The notes: generated by a model from the letters alone, not told the origin. Positions 7,636 through 15,917 are shown, counted from the stretch's first letter. The stretch is 37,914 bases of DNA from Kosmotogaceae bacterium UBA1373 (GCA_002305955.1 DBRH01000011.1:16293-54206); one strand, 5' to 3'. Program-made: numbers and translations.

Positions 7636-8859
7636 ATGCTCGACTCGATCAGGGAAAAGATCATTCGCGAAATCGAAGCTTTTGCGCGCTTCTCTCTATC
7701 GGGGCCGGGAGTTACCCGCCTGCCCTTCTCATATGAAAACGATGGAACGATCGAATATATACGCGAAAGGTTACGCTCTCTGGGCAAGGGAGTCTATGTC
7801 GATGAACTGGGAAATGTTGCCAGTTCCTCCGGAAACGTCGTTCCGGCCGACAAGACTTACATAATCTCTCATTACGACTCCGTGCCTGAGGGAGGAAAGT
7901 ACGACGGTGTCGCCGGGCTGGTCTTCGGACTGATTCTTCTGGAGATGCTCGAAGGTCGGGCGCGCGATTCGGTTGAGATGATCGCCTTCAACTGCGAGGA
8001 GTCATCGCTCTTCGGACGGGCCTCCATCGGATCGAAGTACTTCTTCGGGGGCGGACGAATGCCGGAGAACTACCCCGCCCTCATAGGCGGCGAAAGATCG
8101 CTCCGAGAGATGATGGACATTAAACACTACTCGAAACTCTCTCTGGCCGAAAAGCCTGAAATAGAAGAAAGCTCGAGGTTTCTGGAGGTTCACATCGACC
8201 AGTCTGCCTGCCTTTACCGGAAAGGCTCCAGGCTGGGGCTGGTCGAAAGAATAGCCGGACAGAGAAGGTTGAGGCTGACCTTCACGGGCGAGACCGGACA
8301 CTCGAGTCTTGCCGATCTGTCGGCGAGGAAGGACTCTCTGCTTCCGGCGGCCTCGGCGATCAGGGCCGTCAGGGAGCTCATGGAGAAACACCTGATTTCC
8401 GGCGCTGTCGGTACGGTGACGAGAGTGGAGAACAGGCCGAACGTCATGAACATGATTCCCGGTGAGACGGAGCTGATGGTAGATATTCGCGGTTTCTCCG
8501 TCGAAGCGCTGAAGGTTTATGTAGAAGAGCTGGTCGATATCTGCCGGGGCGAGTCGGAGAGGTACTCGATCGCCTTCGATTGGTCGGCGGTTTCGCAGTA
8601 CGATCCGGCGGTCATGAACGGAGAGTTTTCAGGGCGTTACTTCAAGCAGCTTTCGGAGTCCGGACTGAACCCGATCGTTATGAACAGTATGGCCTGGCAC
8701 GATATAGCCGGAACGGCCGGGATTTATCCTTCCAATCTCTTGCTTCTGCCCAACCCTTCAGGAGTGAGCCACTCACCGGACGAAAGCATGGATATAGACG
8801 CCTGCGCGTCGCTGTTGGAGTTCTTTATGGCGAAGGGGGTTTTGTGTGCTTCTGATTAA
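7636..8859 (+). CDS. M20 amidohydrolase, N-carbamoyl-amino-acid hydrolase type (candidate ureidosuccinase)
   Basis: The cytoplasmic zinc/manganese enzyme of the hydantoinase/carbamoylase branch of M20 would hydrolyse an N-carbamoyl amino acid to the amino acid, CO2 and NH3. With start ATG 7636 (407 residues) the dimetal ligands are all present: His79 (SHYDSVP), Asp90 (GGKYDG), Glu121/Glu122 (NCEES), His186 (EVHIDQ) and His379 (GVSHSPDE). IAGQRRLRLTFTGETGHSS and NRPNVMNMIPG mark the inserted dimerisation and substrate domain. An upstream in-frame ATG at 7594 is possible; 7636 has an AGAGG site 4 bases away. The dihydroorotase gene overlaps its end by 14 bases. Dihydroorotase makes N-carbamoyl-L-aspartate, so that is the most natural substrate here. 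Other carbamoyl amino acids such as carbamoyl-beta-alanine or allantoate are alternatives. Confidence 0.85.
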   Translation: MLDSIREKIIREIEAFARFSLSGPGVTRLPFSYENDGTIEYIRERLRSLGKGVYVDELGNVASSSGNVVPADKTYIISHYDSVPEGGKYDGVAGLVFGLILLEMLEGRARDSVEMIAFNCEESSLFGRASIGSKYFFGGGRMPENYPALIGGERSLREMMDIKHYSKLSLAEKPEIEESSRFLEVHIDQSACLYRKGSRLGLVERIAGQRRLRLTFTGETGHSSLADLSARKDSLLPAASAIRAVRELMEKHLISGAVGTVTRVENRPNVMNMIPGETELMVDIRGFSVEALKVYVEELVDICRGESERYSIAFDWSAVSQYDPAVMNGEFSGRYFKQLSESGLNPIVMNSMAWHDIAGTAGIYPSNLLLLPNPSGVSHSPDESMDIDACASLLEFFMAKGVLCASD

Positions 8860-10060
8860 GAACGTGAGGATGGTTGACTGGAGGAGATCCAGTGTCACAC
8901 CTTACGATATTCTCATAGAAGGCGACAGGATAAGCAAAATAGAGAGCGAGATCAACCTTTCTGGCGTGCCGGTGATCTACGGCGCCGGGTTGACCGCTAT
9001 ACCCGGGATGGTCGATGCTCACGTTCATCTAAGGCAGCCCGGTTACGAATACAAAGAGACCGTCGAGACGGCGACCAGGGCCGCGGCGGCCGGCGGAGTA
9101 ACAGCACTCTGCGCCATGCCGAACGTTAAGCCCTGTCCCGACAGTCCCGAAAATCTCGAAAACGCCCGTTCCTTTCAGAGGGATTCGAAGGTCAGGATAA
9201 TCCAATCGTGCGCCATAAACCGCGATCTCAACGGTGAGAGGAGCGACTGGAAGGAACTGCTCGCAAGCGGCGCGAGGTTTTTCACCAACGACGGCCTGCC
9301 GGTCGACAGAGTTTCGGACATGGTCGAGATACTGAAATTCTCCAGAGAGACCGGCGTGGTGGTCGGCGAGCACCCCGAAGCGCCGGGAATGGACGAGAAG
9401 CTCCACAGGGCCGAAACGATGATGATTTGCAGGGATATCTTCCTCAACGAAAAGATCGGCGGAAACCTCCATATCCAGCACGTCAGTCTGGCTGATTCGG
9501 TGAGATACCTGGAAAAATGCAGGCACAAGAACATAAAGTTCACCATCGAGACCTGCCCCCATTACTTCCGCGAAGTTGAGAAAGGCCTGGACGGGGGTAT
9601 GTACGAAGTCTATCCTCCTCTAAGGAATGAAGAGGACCGGCGGGCCATAATCTGGGCGCTCTCGACGCGCCTCATAAGTATAATCGCCTCCGATCACGCC
9701 CCCCACAGCGCCGAAGACAAGAGGCTCGATAAACCGGCCAGGGGCTTTTCGGGAGTCGAGCTGCTCTTCTCGCTCTGCTACAGCGGCCTGGTGAGAAAAG
9801 CGATAATCGATCTGGAGAGACTGGTGGAGTTTCTCTCGCTCTCGCCGTCCCTGCTTCTGGGAATCGAGCCGGTCTGTTTCGAAGCCGGAAAACGGGCCGA
9901 TATAGTCCTCTTCGATCCTGAGGAAGAGTGGCGCGTCGAGGAGTCCGCGATGCACTCGAAAGGCAAGAACACGCCCTTCATGGGCGGTAGGTTGAAGGGA
10001 AGAGTCAAGTACACGATCGCTTCCGGAGAAGTGATCTATCCATTCGGGGAGTTACGATGA
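8846..10060 (+). CDS. pyrC: Dihydroorotase, class I (PyrC)
   Basis: The enzyme interconverts dihydroorotate and N-carbamoyl-L-aspartate. From GTG 8846 (404 residues) the metal ligands are His59 and His61 (DAHVHLRQPG), Asp149, His176 (GEHPE), His212 (LHIQHVS) and Asp283 (ASDHAPH). Arg63 of HLR and Asn93 of MPN, which hold the substrate carboxylate in dihydroorotases, are conserved; dihydropyrimidinases lack this pair, so a uracil-ring hydrolase is less likely. The usual DDG loop reads NDG (148-150), a mild change that keeps the metal aspartate. The C-terminal NTPFMGGRLKGRV is also typical of dihydroorotase. It overlaps the hydrolase before it and, by ATGA, pyrK after it. In this operon it probably runs in the ring-opening direction, but a biosynthetic role cannot be excluded from sequence. 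Confidence 0.9.
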   Translation: MLLIKNVRMVDWRRSSVTPYDILIEGDRISKIESEINLSGVPVIYGAGLTAIPGMVDAHVHLRQPGYEYKETVETATRAAAAGGVTALCAMPNVKPCPDSPENLENARSFQRDSKVRIIQSCAINRDLNGERSDWKELLASGARFFTNDGLPVDRVSDMVEILKFSRETGVVVGEHPEAPGMDEKLHRAETMMICRDIFLNEKIGGNLHIQHVSLADSVRYLEKCRHKNIKFTIETCPHYFREVEKGLDGGMYEVYPPLRNEEDRRAIIWALSTRLISIIASDHAPHSAEDKRLDKPARGFSGVELLFSLCYSGLVRKAIIDLERLVEFLSLSPSLLLGIEPVCFEAGKRADIVLFDPEEEWRVEESAMHSKGKNTPFMGGRLKGRVKYTIASGEVIYPFGELR

Positions 10061-10824
10061 CAGTATCGGAAAATTGCGCCGTGATTTCAAATAAAAGCGT
10101 CAGCATCGACGGAAACCTTATAACCTTCTCCTCGGAGAAGATAGCGCATTCGGCCCTTCCCGGGCAGTTTGTGGAAGTCTCGTGCTCGGACGGGGGGATG
10201 CTCCTGAGACGGCCTTTCTCCGTATACGATACAACTGCGGAGAGTCTCTCTCTCTTCGTTAAATCCGTCGGAAGGGGAACACGCTGGCTGGGCGGGCTGA
10301 GAGAGGGCGAGAAGGTCAACATCATAGGACCTCTGGGGAAGGGCTTTTCGATCGATGAAGGAAGCCGGTCGCTCTTGATCGGCGGAGGATGCGGCGTAGC
10401 GTCGTTGAGGCTGCTGTCGAAGGCGATCGTGGAAGCCGGTGGTGAATGCGACGCGATCTTCGGCTTCAGAAAAAGAGAGGAGATCCCCGAAACTATCGTC
10501 GGAGATTTCTCGCGGACGGCCCGGCGTCTGACGGTTACCGTAGATTCCGGAGATTATCCGGTCAGGGGCAACGTGATGGACAGACTGGCCGAGATAGAAT
10601 TCGATCGTTACGGGAGGTACTACTGCTGCGGACCCACGGCCATGCTCAGGGCTCTCGTTCCTCTTCTTTCTTTGAAGACGACGGAAGTCTCGCTGGAGGC
10701 CAAAATGGCCTGCGGGCTGGGTGTATGTTATGGATGTACTATAAATACGGACAGAGGTGGAAAAAGGGTCTGTTACGACGGTCCCGTCTTCACCATGAAA
10801 GAGGTTGAGTGGAATGATTTGTGA
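10057..10824 (+). CDS. pyrK: Dihydroorotate dehydrogenase electron-transfer subunit (PyrK)
   Basis: The 255-residue FAD and [2Fe-2S] protein couples NAD(H) to PyrD in class 1B dihydroorotate dehydrogenase. The flavin-binding RRPFSVYD lies near residue 50 and the nucleotide-binding LLIGGGCGVASLRLL near 110. GNVMDRL and YYCCGPTAMLRAL follow, and a C-terminal cluster has Cys219, Cys224, Cys227 and Cys239 (CGLGVCYGC...C spacing 4-2-11). The start overlaps pyrC by ATGA and pyrD begins inside its last codons, so stoichiometric synthesis is likely. Because it links PyrD to NAD, the reaction can run as NADH-dependent orotate reduction, as known for orotate-fermenting bacteria. Confidence 0.93.
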   Translation: MTVSENCAVISNKSVSIDGNLITFSSEKIAHSALPGQFVEVSCSDGGMLLRRPFSVYDTTAESLSLFVKSVGRGTRWLGGLREGEKVNIIGPLGKGFSIDEGSRSLLIGGGCGVASLRLLSKAIVEAGGECDAIFGFRKREEIPETIVGDFSRTARRLTVTVDSGDYPVRGNVMDRLAEIEFDRYGRYYCCGPTAMLRALVPLLSLKTTEVSLEAKMACGLGVCYGCTINTDRGGKRVCYDGPVFTMKEVEWNDL

Positions 10825-11731
10825 TCACAGCGTGGAGCTAGGGGCCATAGGCAGTCTGGCGAGTCCCGTCATGATTTCCTCCGGGACCTTCGGAGTGGCG
10901 AAACCGTACATGGAGTTGCTGCGCGGACAGCCTGTCGGGGCCGTCGTCACCAAAACGATAACACTCAACCCCAAGGCCGGGAATCCTCAACCGAGGATCT
11001 ACGAGGGCCCTTGCTATCTAATCAACTCGATCGGGCTCGAGAACCAGGGAGTCGATCGCTTCGTCGATTTCTATAATGATGAATACGGCGAGATAGGTTT
11101 TCCGGTCATCGTAAGCATAAGCGGCAATTCCGTCGATGAATTCGTGACGATAGCCAGGAAATTGAACTCGATCGATGGACTGCTTGGACTGGAGCTGAAC
11201 CTCTCCTGTCCCAACGTAGATGGCGAGGGATTGGCCTTCGGAAGCGTCCCCGAAAGGATAGGGGAAGTCGTCAAAGCGTGCGGCTCGTGCAGTCGCTTCC
11301 CCCTCATCGCCAAGTTGAGTCCCTTTCAGGCCATAGACGACTCCTTCGCGCTCGCGGCCGCCCGGGCCGGTGCGGCTGCCATCTCTCTCATCAACACCGT
11401 TCCCGCGATGGTGCTGGATATACACAGATTCAGGCCGGCCACAGGCGCGCTGTCGGGCGGCATGTCGGGACCGGCCGTAAAACCGATCGCGCTGAAGATG
11501 ATCTACGAGATTTCCAGGAGCGTCGATATACCTGTGATCGGAATGGGTGGCATCGCTTCCGGCGAGGATGCCATAGAGTTCCTGATGGCAGGGGCGAGGG
11601 CTATCTCGATAGGAACGATGAACATGGTGGATCCCTCTCTTCCCGGGCAGATAATGGGGAAAATCGCCGGTTTTATGGAACGCCACGACATAGAAAATCT
11701 CCCGGAAATAAGCAGACGATTCCATTTGTAA
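10814..11731 (+). CDS. pyrD: Dihydroorotate dehydrogenase catalytic subunit, class 1B (PyrD)
   Basis: The FMN enzyme of 305 residues (from ATG 10814) pairs with PyrK. Class 1B features are visible: SSGTFGVAKPY at the start, TLNPKAGNPQPRIYEGP, NSIGLENQGVDRF for the orotate loop, and NLSCPNVDGEGLAFG with the catalytic cysteine at 132 (a serine would mark class 2). GGMSGPAVKPIALKMIYEIS and the FMN phosphate segment GMGGIASGEDAIEFL follow. There is no C-terminal ferredoxin domain as in dihydropyrimidine dehydrogenase PreA, so orotate is more likely than uracil as substrate. ATG 10814 is preferred over TTG 10805 because GAGG at 10801-10804 is then 9 bases away. It is the last gene of the unit, and no clear terminator follows it. 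Confidence 0.92.
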   Translation: MICDHSVELGAIGSLASPVMISSGTFGVAKPYMELLRGQPVGAVVTKTITLNPKAGNPQPRIYEGPCYLINSIGLENQGVDRFVDFYNDEYGEIGFPVIVSISGNSVDEFVTIARKLNSIDGLLGLELNLSCPNVDGEGLAFGSVPERIGEVVKACGSCSRFPLIAKLSPFQAIDDSFALAAARAGAAAISLINTVPAMVLDIHRFRPATGALSGGMSGPAVKPIALKMIYEISRSVDIPVIGMGGIASGEDAIEFLMAGARAISIGTMNMVDPSLPGQIMGKIAGFMERHDIENLPEISRRFHL

Positions 11732-11769
11732 TAACCGCGCATAAAGGTCGATCGAGGCCGGCTTCAGTG

Positions 11770-11775
11770 TATAAT
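11770..11775 (+). promoter_or_regulatory. -10 element before the S9 peptidase gene
   Basis: A perfect TATAAT lies 30 bases before the start codon. The -35 position (GTCGAT, 17 bases upstream) is poor. The peptidase may have its own promoter in addition to read-through from pyrD. Confidence 0.35.
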
Positions 11776-11805
11776 CTTTCTATCTAAAAACAGGAGGATA
11801 CGCCT

Positions 11806-13599
11806 ATGTCATTGAAGAGATACTCGATCGAAGAACTGATAAAGGCTTCGACGATCGCTTCCTTCGCCGTTTCGAAGGACTCGAGCAAATTGATGTACTC
11901 CTCGGACGATCGCGGTCATTACGATGTCTATCAGGTCGATCTTATGAACGGTGATAAGTCAAGGTTGACCGAATACGATGAAAATGCGATGGTAAAGCAC
12001 GTTTTCGATGACGAAAGCTTTTTGTTCATGATGGACAAGGGCGGCAACGAACTGCACCACCTTTATCTGAATCGGGGCGGAGAGGTCGTAGATCTCACGC
12101 CCGTCGAAGGGACGAAATCGGGTTTCCACCAGTTCAGCGGCGGATACGTGTATTACTTCTCGAACAGATTGGATAAAACGCGTTTCGATCTGTACAGGCT
12201 AAATCAGACCAGCCTTGAAAGCGAACTTATCTTCGAAAACAAAGAGGTCATGGATCTGGGACCGGTTTCCGACGACGGAAGGTACGTCGGTCTTTCCAGA
12301 CAGGACACGGCCAACAACTCTGAGATGTTCATTTACGACAGATCGACCGGCGAGACGAAGCACTTATCGCGGCACACCGGCGAGGTCAAATTCCTCCCGG
12401 TTTTCTTCTCTAAGGACTCCATGGAACTGTACTACCTCACCGATGAGAGAGGCGAATTCATGGCTCTGAGGGCCATGAAACTCGATTCGCTTCACAGCAG
12501 GGAGGTTCTGGCCCTGGACTGGGATATTTCCGATGTAGAAAGATCGCATGACGGCCGGTACGCGGCCCTGGTGGTGAACAGGGACTCCTTTTTCGAATTG
12601 CAGATACTCGATCTAGCCAGGGATGCGGTGACCAACGTCAGGTTCTCGCCGGGTGGCATGATCTACCAGCAGGCTTTCGACAGGGACTCGAAAAAAGTCT
12701 TCGTGCTCGCGGATTCGGCCGTTACGCCGACGGAAATCCACGTTCTCTCGATTGCCGACGGGGAGGTAAAAACGCTCACGAACTCGGCCAGTGCGGAAGT
12801 TGAAAGCGCCGATCTTGTGACCCCGACGATTCTGCGCTTCTCCTCATACGACGGAACGGTCGTGCCCGGCGTGTTTTATCTGCCGGCCGACGCATCACCA
12901 GAAAAAAAGGCACCGGCGCTCATCTGGGTTCACGGCGGACCGGGAGGTCAGTCTTTCCCGCGCTACAATCCGGAACTTCAGTTTCTCGTGAATCACGGTT
13001 ACGCCGTTTACGCCGTGAACAACCGGGGGAGCTCCGGTTACGGAAAAAGCTTCTTCAAGGCCGCAGACCATAAGCACGGCGAGGCCGATCTCGACGATTG
13101 CGTGGCTGCTGCTCAATATCTGGCCACGATGGAGGAGATCGACTCCGAGAGGATAGGTATCATCGGCGGCAGCTACGGAGGGTACATGGTTCTGGCTGCG
13201 CTGGCCTTCAGGCCTAAGGTCTTCAAAATCGGTGTCGATATCTTCGGAGTTTCCAACTGGGTGAGGACCCTCAAGGAGATTCCCTCCTGGTGGCGGGCCA
13301 TAAAGGATCTGCTGTACAGGAAGATCGGGGACCCCTTCGGCGAGGAAGAGTATTTGAGAAGCATATCGCCCCTCTTCCACGCCTCGAAGATCGAAAGGCC
13401 TCTGCTGGTCTTGCAGGGCGTGAACGATCCGCGCGTGTTGAAGGTGGAGTCCGACGAAATAGTTCAAAAGGCTCGCGAGAAAGGTGTACCGACCGGGTAT
13501 GTCGTCTTCGACGACGAGGGACACGGCTTCACCCGCAAGGTCAACCGTATCACCGCGGCCAAAGCGATGCTGGAGTTCCTGGACAGGTACCTTGTTTGA
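11806..13599 (+). CDS. S9-family serine peptidase (acylaminoacyl-peptidase/prolyl oligopeptidase type)
   Basis: The 597-residue protein has no signal peptide and is probably cytoplasmic. Residues about 1-340 form a beta-propeller built of TolB/WD40-like strands (FAVSKDSSKLMYSSDDRG, VGLSRQDTANNSEMFIYD and similar). Residues about 345-597 are an alpha/beta hydrolase. The triad is Ser456 (GGSYGGYM), Asp541 (GVNDPRV) and His573 (DEGHGF), and HGGPGGQS forms the oxyanion region. These enzymes trim short peptides or remove N-acylated residues. It starts 74 bases after pyrD with its own -10, behind CAGGAGGA, and ends at a strong bidirectional terminator. It does not obviously belong to the pyrimidine pathway. 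Confidence 0.93.
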   Translation: MSLKRYSIEELIKASTIASFAVSKDSSKLMYSSDDRGHYDVYQVDLMNGDKSRLTEYDENAMVKHVFDDESFLFMMDKGGNELHHLYLNRGGEVVDLTPVEGTKSGFHQFSGGYVYYFSNRLDKTRFDLYRLNQTSLESELIFENKEVMDLGPVSDDGRYVGLSRQDTANNSEMFIYDRSTGETKHLSRHTGEVKFLPVFFSKDSMELYYLTDERGEFMALRAMKLDSLHSREVLALDWDISDVERSHDGRYAALVVNRDSFFELQILDLARDAVTNVRFSPGGMIYQQAFDRDSKKVFVLADSAVTPTEIHVLSIADGEVKTLTNSASAEVESADLVTPTILRFSSYDGTVVPGVFYLPADASPEKKAPALIWVHGGPGGQSFPRYNPELQFLVNHGYAVYAVNNRGSSGYGKSFFKAADHKHGEADLDDCVAAAQYLATMEEIDSERIGIIGGSYGGYMVLAALAFRPKVFKIGVDIFGVSNWVRTLKEIPSWWRAIKDLLYRKIGDPFGEEEYLRSISPLFHASKIERPLLVLQGVNDPRVLKVESDEIVQKAREKGVPTGYVVFDDEGHGFTRKVNRITAAKAMLEFLDRYLV

Positions 13600-13624
13600 A
13601 GAACGGCTCATTTCAAGTAGAAGA

Positions 13625-13650
13625 AAAGAGGCCCCCGCAGGGGCCTCTTT
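13625..13650. terminator. Bidirectional rho-independent terminator
   Basis: An 11-bp perfect stem (AAAGAGGCCCC / GGGGCCTCTTT) has a CGCA loop and is flanked by A-rich and T-rich ends. It lies between the convergent S9 peptidase and repeat-protein genes and can serve both. Confidence 0.9.
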
Positions 13651-13663
13651 CAATATAGAATTA

Positions 13664-14650
13664 TCAATAGTAGATCGTCTCTAGCAGAAGATAGAAAGCG
13701 TTCAAACTCTCGTACGATTCATCGATCTCCCAGTAGTAAAGATCGTAATAGCCGTCTTCGTAAACTTCGAACTGCATATAGACCTGCGCCGGTACGCCGC
13801 CGAGATCGAAGGAGCCCGAGAATTCCACTATGACCAGATCTTCTGTGGAAATGAAGTAACTCCAGTAGGGATCGGCAAAGAACCAGTCGAAGGCCTCTCC
13901 CAGGGTCATCGTGTTGTAGTAGATATCGAAGTAACTGCCCTTTACCAGTGTAAGCGGAGAGCCGAGTATATTGCCCAGCATTGTATCTATGTAGGCATCG
14001 TCCTTGGTCTCGTCGTTCACTCCCACGTAGGCGATGTCGAAGGTTCTTTCGTTGAGATCGACCGTGAATTGCATCACGACCTCTTCCGGATTCCCCTCCG
14101 GGTAATGGTGCCCGATGAATTCGACCACGTTCAGGCCGTCGCCGGACAGGAAGAAATCCCAGCTGGTGTCGTCGAAGAAATTATCGAAGTACTCTCCTAT
14201 GATCTTGTCGGGGAAATCGTAGAAATAGCCTTCTTTAACCACGGATATAACCCTTTCCTTCTCGTCGGGAATGAATATCTTCTCAAGGAATGCGTACTGC
14301 AGATTGTTGTCCTGCGGTTCACCGTTGATTGCCCAGAACGCGAGAACGAAGGTCTCATCGACTTCCTTCACTGTGAAACGCATCGTGACGGTCGCCGGCT
14401 GGCCTCCCTCGTCTGTAAAGGTGCCGGTGAACTCCACCACATCTTCTTCAATGTCTTTGTAATAACGCCACCTCGGGCTCTCGAAATACTCCTCGAAAGC
14501 TTCGCCGATAAATCTGTCGGGGAAACTGTTGAAAGTACCTCCCGTAACTATGTCTATGAACTTGGCGGTGTCTTTCGGCAGCAATCTTTGAGAGAAAGAG
14601 GCCACAAAGATGAGGGAAACGAAGAGAATCGAAATTACAACCTTTTTCAT
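13664..14650 (-). CDS. Secreted protein of three tandem ~95-residue repeats, function unknown
   Basis: The 328-residue protein has a signal peptide (MKKVVISILFVSLIFVASFSQ) and no other membrane segment. The mature part is almost wholly three copies of one domain, at about 33-125, 134-226 and 229-328. Each copy has the same order: a GxxF/GSYF start, then IGEAFEEYF / IGEYFDNFF / LGEAFDWFF, then a tryptophan (SPRW, TSWD, DPYW), VVEFTG / VVEFIG / IVEFSG, and an MRF/MQF strand. The repeats are clearly diverged, so the triplication is old. I do not recognise a catalytic residue set; binding or a structural role is plausible. An AAAGGAGG site precedes ATG 14650. It shares the minus strand with the NHL protein upstream but has its own promoter. 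Confidence 0.85.
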   Translation of the reverse strand: MKKVVISILFVSLIFVASFSQRLLPKDTAKFIDIVTGGTFNSFPDRFIGEAFEEYFESPRWRYYKDIEEDVVEFTGTFTDEGGQPATVTMRFTVKEVDETFVLAFWAINGEPQDNNLQYAFLEKIFIPDEKERVISVVKEGYFYDFPDKIIGEYFDNFFDDTSWDFFLSGDGLNVVEFIGHHYPEGNPEEVVMQFTVDLNERTFDIAYVGVNDETKDDAYIDTMLGNILGSPLTLVKGSYFDIYYNTMTLGEAFDWFFADPYWSYFISTEDLVIVEFSGSFDLGGVPAQVYMQFEVYEDGYYDLYYWEIDESYESLNAFYLLLETIYY

Positions 14651-14692
14651 ACGAACAACCTCCTTTCAGCCGTTTTTTCTGGCTATCATTAA

Positions 14693-14720
14693 ATAATACA
14701 CTGAATGGCTCTACAGACAA
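14693..14720 (-). promoter_or_regulatory. Promoter of the three-repeat secreted protein
   Basis: TTGTCT (14720-14715) and TATTAT (14698-14693) on the minus strand are separated by 16 bases, with a leader of about 35 bases before ATG 14650. Confidence 0.55.
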
Positions 14721-14728
14721 ACCCTATT

Positions 14729-14741
14729 GATGACAGTCATC
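14729..14741. promoter_or_regulatory. Palindrome upstream of the three-repeat gene promoter
   Basis: GATGAC and GTCATC arms surround a single central A, giving a 13-base perfect palindrome. It sits 8 bases upstream of the -35 element and just after the NHL gene stop. The loop is too small for an RNA hairpin, so a protein-binding site is more likely than a terminator. Confidence 0.35.
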
Positions 14742-14748
14742 CGACCGC

Positions 14749-15672
14749 TTAATAGTTTATCTTGAACTTCTGAACCCTGTTCCCGGTGAGTTCTAGAACG
14801 TAAAGGAATCCGCTCTTGTCGATCTCGATTCCGAAGGGGCTCTTGAACTGGCCGTTTCCCGTGCCTTCGCTTCCCCACTCGTAGATGTAGTTGCCCGATG
14901 GATCGAGCATATAGACCCTGTTCTGTCGCTTCTCCAGAAAGAAGACATTTCCCGATTTATCTATGGCTATCTGGCCGGGCAACTCGAAGTTTCCACTGAC
15001 ACCTCTCGTCCACTTGAGGAGGAAGTTGCCCTGCGGGTCGAACTTCTGTATCCTCCTGTTGAAATCGTCGCAGATATAGAGGTTGCCGGTTGCATCGACG
15101 GCGAGTCCGGAAACCGTCGCGAGCTTACCGTCGTCCATGGATTCCATCATGGTAACCTTTCCGCCGACGGTTCTCAGAAGGAGTCCCTCGCTGTCGAAGA
15201 TCTGTACCCTCTGGTTGAAGGCGTCTCCCACGTATATTCTGTCGGAGGAATCGATCGCCATGAACATCGCGCCGTCGAACTGTCCTTCGCCGGCCCCCTT
15301 GCTGCCCCATGCCTTCACGAACTTGTATTTGTCGTTGAACTTTTGAACTCTCCCGTTCTGAGAATCGGCCACGTAAATGTTTCCTTTAGAATCGACTACG
15401 ATATCGTGCGGGAATCTGAACTCTCCGTTCTTCTCTCCGAATTTGCCGAAAGAGGATTTGTGCTTCCCATTCGAATCGAAGACCTGTACCCTGTGGTTCA
15501 GCGTATCGGCCACATACACATTTCCCTTGCTGTCGGTCGCTATACCCTGTGGATCGCTGAACTGACCGTTCTTTGTTCCGTAACTCCCCCAGACTTTCTC
15601 CACCGAGGTTGATACCGCCAGCGTCAGCGTGAGTGAGAACAACAGAAAAAGGATAAGAATCAGGCGTTTCAA
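14749..15672 (-). CDS. Secreted six-bladed NHL-repeat beta-propeller protein
   Basis: From TTG 15672 (307 residues) the protein has a signal peptide (MKRLILILFLLFSLTLTLAVS) followed by six NHL repeats of about 47 residues. Each has the pattern NGQF..P.GIA.D..GNVYVAD..N.RVQ.F. The propeller fills nearly the whole mature protein, so it is a binding or scaffold protein outside the membrane rather than a fused enzyme. TTG 15672 is preferred because AGGGGAG lies 8 bases upstream; the longer in-frame GTG start at 15681 would overlap that ribosome site. The partner is unknown. The next gene on this strand encodes the three-repeat secreted protein. Confidence 0.9.
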   Translation of the reverse strand: MKRLILILFLLFSLTLTLAVSTSVEKVWGSYGTKNGQFSDPQGIATDSKGNVYVADTLNHRVQVFDSNGKHKSSFGKFGEKNGEFRFPHDIVVDSKGNIYVADSQNGRVQKFNDKYKFVKAWGSKGAGEGQFDGAMFMAIDSSDRIYVGDAFNQRVQIFDSEGLLLRTVGGKVTMMESMDDGKLATVSGLAVDATGNLYICDDFNRRIQKFDPQGNFLLKWTRGVSGNFELPGQIAIDKSGNVFFLEKRQNRVYMLDPSGNYIYEWGSEGTGNGQFKSPFGIEIDKSGFLYVLELTGNRVQKFKINY

Positions 15673-15888
15673 TGCAACCACTCCCCTTTGTGATGTTGAT
15701 CGTTAGATGATAACATCGCCTGTCGTTTTTTGAGACTTGAAAACTCTCTTGGACACGGCAGATTGCCCGAACAATGCCCGCAGTCTCTCACGGGTTCAAA
15801 TGAAGTTATCGGAAAGAGTTACGCAGAGTTTCCCGTAGATGTTTTGCCTCAACCAGCGATCATTATCTTTGTTGGTGAATTCCGGGTG

Positions 15889-15917
15889 TTGTTAAGGTTG
15901 GCTAATTATTCTACACT
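15889..15917 (+). promoter_or_regulatory. Promoter of the aminotransferase-serA operon
   Basis: TTGTTA (15889-15894) and TACACT (15912-15917) are separated by exactly 17 bases. It lies within a 361-base gene-free stretch (15673-16033) and leaves a leader of about 110 bases. Confidence 0.55.

Noticed and set aside
9029..9562. 177-codon minus-strand frame inside pyrC
   Set aside because: It is a shadow of the dihydroorotase gene, without ribosome site or conserved motif.
15786..15800. tRNA T-loop-like GGTTCAAATG
   Set aside because: The flanking bases do not pair into a T stem and no acceptor or anticodon arm can be built around it.
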